Origin: Rossellomorea marisflavi
GTDB lineage: Bacteria > Bacillota > Bacilli > Bacillales > Bacillaceae_B
Length of the DNA: 64,000 bases
Direction: 5' to 3'
Assembly: GCF_022170785.1 (NCBI RefSeq)
Contig: NZ_CP081870.1
Coordinates: forward strand, 1,476,001-1,540,000
The position numbers and the translations under genes were made by a program. Below the pieces are notes generated by a model, which was given only the letters and a program-made list of their open reading frames with translations, did no database searches and was not told the origin of the DNA. Shown one piece after another: positions 59,564 through 64,000 of this stretch (positions within the stretch are counted from its first letter, which is position 1; each line of letters begins with the position of its first letter).

Positions 59564-60205
59564 ATGGATATCCAAGCGTTCAAAGATTGGTTCACATTAG
59601 AAAACATTATGGATCTCATTCAGCAATACCGGTCATTCGGGCCCGTTCCGGGAATCCTTCTCCCTTTGCTTGAAGCCTTCCTTCCTTTTTTGCCGCTGTT
59701 TGTGTTCGTCTTGGCAAATGCGAATGCATTCGGTTTGTGGTTCGGATTCCTGTTTTCATGGATAGGGGCTTCGGCAGGGGCATTATTGGTCTTCATGCTG
59801 GTCAGAAGATACGGGGAAGCAAAACTATTCCGTTTCTTAAAGAAGAATAAACAGGCAGCACGTCTGACCCATTGGGTGGACAGGCACGGCTTCGGTCCTC
59901 TATTCATCCTGCTCTGTTTCCCGTTTACACCCTCGGCCCTCGTAAACGTCGTGGCCGGGCTGTCCCGGATCAGTATCGCCCAGTATATGCTGGCCGTCAT
60001 CACGGGAAAAATGGTGATGATTTTCACCATTAGCTTTATAGGGTATGATATTGTATCATTAGTGAAACAGCCGATCCGCACCGTCATCGTGGGAGCGATC
60101 ATCTTCCTCCTTTGGTTTGTCGGCAAGCGTATAGAGGCTCATCTTAATAAAAAGCTTGAAATGGACCAGCGAAACGAACGCAAGAAGCAGGAGGAATCAC
60201 ATTGA
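59564..60205 (+). CDS. yhjE: VTT/TVP38-family membrane protein YhjE
   Basis: Encodes 213 aa with five to six helices. PLLEAFLPFLPLFVFVLANA and the re-entrant GLWFGFLFSWIGASAGAL, then FCFPFTPSALVNVVAGLSR-like region (CFPFTPSALVNVVAGLSRI) match the VTT (DedA/TMEM64) superfamily, which includes lipid scramblase-like proteins. The polar tail ends in EMDQRNERKKQEE. Its stop overlaps the sipV start (TTGA), so the two are coupled, as in B. subtilis. Confidence 0.86.
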   Translation: MDIQAFKDWFTLENIMDLIQQYRSFGPVPGILLPLLEAFLPFLPLFVFVLANANAFGLWFGFLFSWIGASAGALLVFMLVRRYGEAKLFRFLKKNKQAARLTHWVDRHGFGPLFILLCFPFTPSALVNVVAGLSRISIAQYMLAVITGKMVMIFTISFIGYDIVSLVKQPIRTVIVGAIIFLLWFVGKRIEAHLNKKLEMDQRNERKKQEESH

Positions 60206-60762
60206 AAGAGCAGATAAAGAAAGAGGGCCTGGAATGGATCAAGGCACTTGCGATCGGATTGATCATCTTCATCGTCATCCGCACGTTCCTCTTTTCGAAT
60301 TATGTAGTGGACGGCGAATCCATGATGCCGACCCTTCAAGATGGCAATAAGCTCGTCGTGAATAAAATCGGGTATCAGATCGGGGATCTTCACCGCTTTG
60401 ACGTCCTTGTATTCCATGCCAACGAAAAAGAAGACTATGTAAAGCGCGTCATCGGGCTGCCGGGCGACACGGTCACCTATAAGAATGATAAACTTTATAT
60501 AAACGGAAAATATTACGAAGAACCATACCTGGATACATATAAAGCAGAAAGTCCAGGCAGCAAGCTCACAGGTGATTTCACCCTCGAGGAATTGACAGGT
60601 GAGAAGAAAGTGCCAAAAGGCAAACTCTTCGTCCTTGGAGATAATCGCCGTGGTAGTGAGGACAGCCGTTATTTCGGATTCATCGACCGCGATCAGGTAG
60701 TAGGGAAAGTGAATCTCCGCTACTGGCCATTGAATGAGTGGGACGTCCAATTCAAAGACTGA
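60202..60762 (+). CDS. sipV: Type I signal peptidase SipV
   Basis: Encodes 186 aa from TTG 60202 (GGAGG 7 bases upstream). One N-terminal membrane helix is followed by the catalytic Ser40 in DGESMMPTL and Lys81 in DYVKRVIGLPGD, plus GDNRRGSEDSRYFGF. It removes signal peptides from exported proteins. Position next to yhjE and addB matches sipV rather than other Sip paralogues. Confidence 0.92.
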   Translation: MKEQIKKEGLEWIKALAIGLIIFIVIRTFLFSNYVVDGESMMPTLQDGNKLVVNKIGYQIGDLHRFDVLVFHANEKEDYVKRVIGLPGDTVTYKNDKLYINGKYYEEPYLDTYKAESPGSKLTGDFTLEELTGEKKVPKGKLFVLGDNRRGSEDSRYFGFIDRDQVVGKVNLRYWPLNEWDVQFKD

Positions 60763-60787
60763 TCCTGAAGGGTCTACCCGTATAAAA

Positions 60788-60838
60788 CAGTCAAGCACCC
60801 AGCAAGGCATCCCCTGCCTTGCTGGGTGCTTTTTATCA
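60788..60838 (+). terminator. Terminator after sipV
   Basis: AGCACCCAGCAAGGCA pairs perfectly with TGCCTTGCTGGGTGCT around TCCCC, followed by Ts. Confidence 0.93.
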
Positions 60839-60969
60839 TATCCAGGTTCGAGTAGTATTACCGGGATGAGCCGAATGGAGCATTTTCCTGAAAACAATTA
60901 AAAAATCGATCTCTACGTGCATGTTATCCTGTACGCTATAGGTAAACCATACCGGGGGAGGAAAGAATA

Positions 60970-62163
60970 GTGAAACAATACATGCGGATTACAGTGGTGC
61001 TGATCTTGGCGGTTTTTTTGACGGCATGTGGACAAGTGTCGGGAAATCAATCAATGGGAAAGAAAGATACTCCTCATCCCCAGATTGCCAAAAGGGACGT
61101 CTCCACACCGCTGACAGTGGAGGAAGCCCTTGAGCGCCAAGACGGTTCACTAGCTGAAGTAGCGGGATTTGTCACAGGTCAGCCTGTATCTGGTTCGGAC
61201 GTGTTGACGGGCGATTTCACGAATGATTATGCCTTAGCCCTCGCGGATGAACCGGGAGAAGCAGATCCGGAGAAGATGCTGTTTGTCCAGATTCCTTCTT
61301 CACAAAGGCCTGAAGCAGGCTTGAAAACGAATCCCGACATATTCGGCAAGAAGCGAGTGATCTCTGGGAAACTGACCGGTTACTTTTCTCGCCCCGGATT
61401 AAAGGAGGTCACCTCCATTTTGCCGGGTGAAGAAGACGACGGGGAAGAGGATGAGGAAGAGGAAGAGCCTTCGACAGACCCGGGAGGCTACTACTCAAGC
61501 GCTGAAGGGTTGAGCGGTGAAGCACTGAAATCGGAGCTTCACGACATCATCGATGATCACCGGGAGCTCTCTTATAGCGAGCTATGGGACGCAATCGCCA
61601 AAACGGATGAAGATCCCGATCACCCCGGCAATGTTATCCTTCTTTATACAGGAAGATCCCAGGACCAGGCGCTGCACGGTGGAGATGTGGATGATTGGAA
61701 CAGGGAGCACGTGTGGGCAAAGTCCCATGGGAATTTCGGGACGGCAAGAGGACCGGGGACCGATCTTCATCACCTGAGGCCGGCCGATGTCACAGTCAAC
61801 TCTTCCAGGGGGAATCTGGATTTCGATAACGGTGGCTCACCCCATGATGAAGCGGATGGGAATTTTTCCGATGAAGACTCATGGGAGCCGCGGGACGAGG
61901 TGAAAGGAGACGTGGCGAGGATGCTCTTCTATATGGCCGTCCGCTATGAAGGGGACGCGGGGGAAGTGGACCTCGAGCTGAATGACCGGGTGAATAACGG
62001 CAAGGCACCGAATCACGGGCGGCTATCTGTCCTCTTGGACTGGCATGAATCAGATCCCGTCGATGACCGTGAAAGACGGAGGAATGAGATCATTTATGAA
62101 GAGTATCAGGGGAATCGGAACCCTTTTATCGATCATCCAGAATGGGCAGAGCAAATATGGTGA
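60970..62163 (+). CDS. Lipoprotein endonuclease I-like (Bsn family) with N-terminal OB-like domain
   Basis: Encodes 397 aa from GTG 60970 (GGGAGG upstream). The signal peptide ends FLTAC (Cys20). Residues about 45-155 form an OB-like domain (GSLAEVAGFVTGQPV to VISGKLTGYF). An acidic linker DDGEEDEEEEEPS follows. The nuclease domain carries DDWNREHVWAKSHG and GTDLHHLRPADVTVNSSRGN, the beta-beta-alpha-metal site of endonuclease I/Bsn. It likely degrades extracellular DNA or RNA while tethered to the membrane. It is between sipV and addB. Confidence 0.85.
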   Translation: MKQYMRITVVLILAVFLTACGQVSGNQSMGKKDTPHPQIAKRDVSTPLTVEEALERQDGSLAEVAGFVTGQPVSGSDVLTGDFTNDYALALADEPGEADPEKMLFVQIPSSQRPEAGLKTNPDIFGKKRVISGKLTGYFSRPGLKEVTSILPGEEDDGEEDEEEEEPSTDPGGYYSSAEGLSGEALKSELHDIIDDHRELSYSELWDAIAKTDEDPDHPGNVILLYTGRSQDQALHGGDVDDWNREHVWAKSHGNFGTARGPGTDLHHLRPADVTVNSSRGNLDFDNGGSPHDEADGNFSDEDSWEPRDEVKGDVARMLFYMAVRYEGDAGEVDLELNDRVNNGKAPNHGRLSVLLDWHESDPVDDRERRRNEIIYEEYQGNRNPFIDHPEWAEQIW

Positions 62164-62166
62164 AAT

Positions 62167-62200
62167 GGACAGTCCGGGGCATCTTCCCGGGCTGTTTTGC
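62167..62200 (+). terminator. Terminator after the nuclease gene
   Basis: ACAGTCCGGGG faces CCCGGGCTGT with short loop and four Ts. Confidence 0.75.
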
Positions 62201-62323
62201 ATTCTGTTGGAAATCAGGCGGATTAGCATATTTTATAGACAATCTATATTATAATGAACCTATCCAAAAAAACATGTTACTCGCCGGATAGACTAAGAGT
62301 ATAACGGAAAGGGAGTGAGGGAG

Positions 62324-64000
62324 ATGACGGTAAGATTCATTCTCGGACGCTCTGGGACAGGGAAGACGCATCGCATATTGCGAGAAATAAAAGAAGAACT
62401 GAGGGAACGTCCACAAGGCGCCCCGATCCTTTATATCGTACCTGACCAGATGTCCTTCATATCGGAATACGAGCTCGTGAACACACCGGGGCTGAACGGC
62501 ATGATCCGTGCACAGGTCTTCAGTTTTACACGTCTTGCGTGGAAGATCCTCCAGGAGACAGGAGGCATGACCCGCTATCATTTATCCGACGTGGGGCTCA
62601 ATATGATGATCAGGAAAATCATCGAAGAGAATAAAGGGGAATTGAGCATTTTCCGGAAGTCTTCGGAAAAACCCGGTTTCATCGGGCATGTGGAAACGAT
62701 GCTCACGGAGTTCAAACGCTATTGCATCGAACCGGGTGACCTTGCCTCATTTAAAGAAAACGGCATGGGTAAAAAGGTGCTCCGGGATAAGCTTGCGGAT
62801 CTTGAGCTGATTTACGAAGAATTCCAGTCAGCGTTATTGGGAAAATACCTTGATTCGGAAGACTACTTCCAACTGCTTTCCGATCAGATCCAACATTCCG
62901 ATCTCCTGCAGGATGCAGTCGTCTACATAGATGGTTTTCATAGTTTCACCCCGCAGGAATACAGGATCATCCAGCAGCTCATTGAGCGCACGCGCAAGGT
63001 GACGATTGCCCTGACAGCGGATGCGGAGGAAGTGAGACTCCCTGAGAACGAACTAAGCCTCTTCCGGATGACGAGTGAAACATACGGGATCATACGGGAG
63101 GGCTGTATCGCGGCTTCTATACCGGTGGAAGAAGAAGTGATGGAGGCGCCGATCCGCTATCAGAGCGGACCGCTTGCCCATCTTGAACAGCACTATGAGA
63201 CAAGACCTGTCATCCCTTCGGAGGCAGATGGCGATCGCATTGAATTTATGGAAGCATCCAATCGCCGGGCGGAAATCGAGGGGGTTGCACGAAAAATTCG
63301 GGAGCTTGCCCGCGTAAGGGATCACCGGTATAAGGATATCGCTGTCCTTGTCAGGAACGGAGTGGACTACAGGGACAAAATCGAAACGATCTTCCAAGAC
63401 CATGATATCCCATACTTCCTCGATCAAAAACGGACGATGCTCAATCATCCCCTGATTGAGCTGATCCGATCCACTCTTGAAATCATCTCTTCCAATTGGA
63501 GGTACGAACCCGTATTCCGGGCAGTGAAGACCGATTTATTATTCCCCCTTCACGAGGAACCGGGGGAGCTCAGGGAGAAGATGGACCGATTGGAGAATTA
63601 CGTCCTGGCCCATGGGGTGAAAGGCGACCGGTGGGTGAAGAAGGACAGGTGGAAGTACCGCCGATTCAGGGGACTTGAACATGTGGACTCCCCTCAGACC
63701 GACCAAGAAAAAGAAATCGAGCATGAAATCAATGAGCTTCGACTCTTCATCTCCGCCCCTATCATCCGCCTGTCAAAACGGTTGAAAAAGCAGAAGACGG
63801 GGCAGGAATACTGCGAAACGCTATTCGCTTATCTCGAGGAACTTGATATTCCAGCGAAGCTTGAGCGGAAGCGTATGGAGGCGGAAGAGAATGGCGATCT
63901 GGTCGCCGCAAGGGAGCATGATCAGGCGTGGGCAGCTGTCATGGATCTCCTCGATCAATACGTGGAGATCCTTGGAGGAGAAAAGACGAGTGTGAAGGCA
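62324..64000 (+). CDS. addB: ATP-dependent helicase/nuclease subunit AddB (5' part)
   Basis: The first 559 codons are present and the gene runs off the window without a stop. It starts MTVRFILGRSGTGKTHRILR with Walker A GRSGTGKT. PDQMSFISEYEL, VFSFTRLAWKIL and YIDGFHSFTPQEY follow, as in AddB of the AddAB double-strand-break resection complex. The C-terminal iron-sulfur nuclease domain lies beyond the edge. GGGAGTGAGGGAG precedes ATG. A TATAAT at 62250-62255 is a probable -10 element. Confidence 0.93.
   Translation, partial: MTVRFILGRSGTGKTHRILREIKEELRERPQGAPILYIVPDQMSFISEYELVNTPGLNGMIRAQVFSFTRLAWKILQETGGMTRYHLSDVGLNMMIRKIIEENKGELSIFRKSSEKPGFIGHVETMLTEFKRYCIEPGDLASFKENGMGKKVLRDKLADLELIYEEFQSALLGKYLDSEDYFQLLSDQIQHSDLLQDAVVYIDGFHSFTPQEYRIIQQLIERTRKVTIALTADAEEVRLPENELSLFRMTSETYGIIREGCIAASIPVEEEVMEAPIRYQSGPLAHLEQHYETRPVIPSEADGDRIEFMEASNRRAEIEGVARKIRELARVRDHRYKDIAVLVRNGVDYRDKIETIFQDHDIPYFLDQKRTMLNHPLIELIRSTLEIISSNWRYEPVFRAVKTDLLFPLHEEPGELREKMDRLENYVLAHGVKGDRWVKKDRWKYRRFRGLEHVDSPQTDQEKEIEHEINELRLFISAPIIRLSKRLKKQKTGQEYCETLFAYLEELDIPAKLERKRMEAEENGDLVAAREHDQAWAAVMDLLDQYVEILGGEKTSVKA

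Noticed and set aside
60139..60897. 252-codon minus-strand frame opposite sipV
   Set aside because: SipV has its catalytic dyad and ribosome site on the plus strand; the antisense frame has no family features.
1..64000. rRNA, tRNA, CRISPR arrays, transposases, prophage genes
   Set aside because: I looked for them by eye and saw none; the only mobile-like DNA is the non-coding palindromic repeats.

Overview
The window is 64 kb of chromosome from an endospore-forming Bacillaceae bacterium (Firmicutes). The evidence is AGGAGG-type ribosome binding sites, an alpha/beta small acid-soluble spore protein with a sigma-G type promoter, spore-coat family genes, comK, hpr/scoC, trpP with a TRAP site, and the coproporphyrin-type hem operon. 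Gene order closely follows the Bacillus subtilis yhe-yha-ecs-hem-yhg-yhf-comK-sipV-addB region, with lineage-specific insertions. GC content looks moderate. A genus such as Rossellomorea or a close relative is a guess from overall feel, not a demonstrated identification. I see no rRNA, tRNA, CRISPR, prophage or transposase gene. This is core chromosome with a few accessory inserts.

Layout: 1-5 kb holds the end of a polar amino acid ABC ATPase gene, fumC, a SASP gene, the sugar-importer ATPase msmX (with a perfect catabolite-repression box), a PucR-type regulator and a CstR-like sulfur-sensing repressor. 5-12.7 kb holds yheE, a ferritin-like gene, a four-gene overlapping operon of YheD/YheC ATP-grasp proteins, yheB and yheA. 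12.7-18 kb holds yhaX (HAD fold with eroded catalytic residues), hemZ, and an acyl-CoA ligase plus crotonase pair. 18-24.8 kb holds the yhaO-yhaN-yhaM nuclease cluster, yhaL and prsA. 25-30 kb holds three tandem SscA/YjcZ-type micro-proteins, palindromic intergenic repeats, yhaJ, yhaI, hpr, yhaH, trpP and hit. 30.5-34 kb holds ecsABC, an acetyltransferase and a DoxX-like protein. 34-40 kb holds the permease yhfA, heme monooxygenase hmoB and hemE-hemH-hemY. 40-43 kb holds the TetR regulator yhgD with its presumed target yhgE, flanked by repeated operator-like sites.

43.5-49 kb holds a YtkA/FixH-like lipoprotein, yhfH, yhfI, lplJ, then a FadR-boxed acyl-CoA synthetase and an enoyl-CoA hydratase. 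49-53.5 kb holds a small atypical kinase, a YeeE-type sulfur transporter, a composite palindromic repeat element, and an XRE-cupin regulator divergent from azlCD. 53.6-64 kb holds the membrane protease yhfN, a DUF421 protein, an IDEAL-domain protein, comK, yhjD, an S9 peptidase, yhjE-sipV, a lipoprotein endonuclease and the first 559 codons of addB.

The genes do not form one new system. Themes are sporulation and coat (ssp, yheCD, yhaL, sscA), protein export and quality control (prsA, ecs, sipV, yhfN), heme synthesis and turnover (hemZ, hemEHY, hmoB), fatty-acid activation and oxidation (two ligase/crotonase sets), and nucleic acid processing (yhaMNO, addB, the secreted nuclease). The most notable items are the duplicated D-C-D-C ATP-grasp operon, the nine-triplet TRAP site on trpP, the apparently inactive HAD protein YhaX, three direct repeats between hit and ecsA, and two families of Bacillaceae palindromic repeats.
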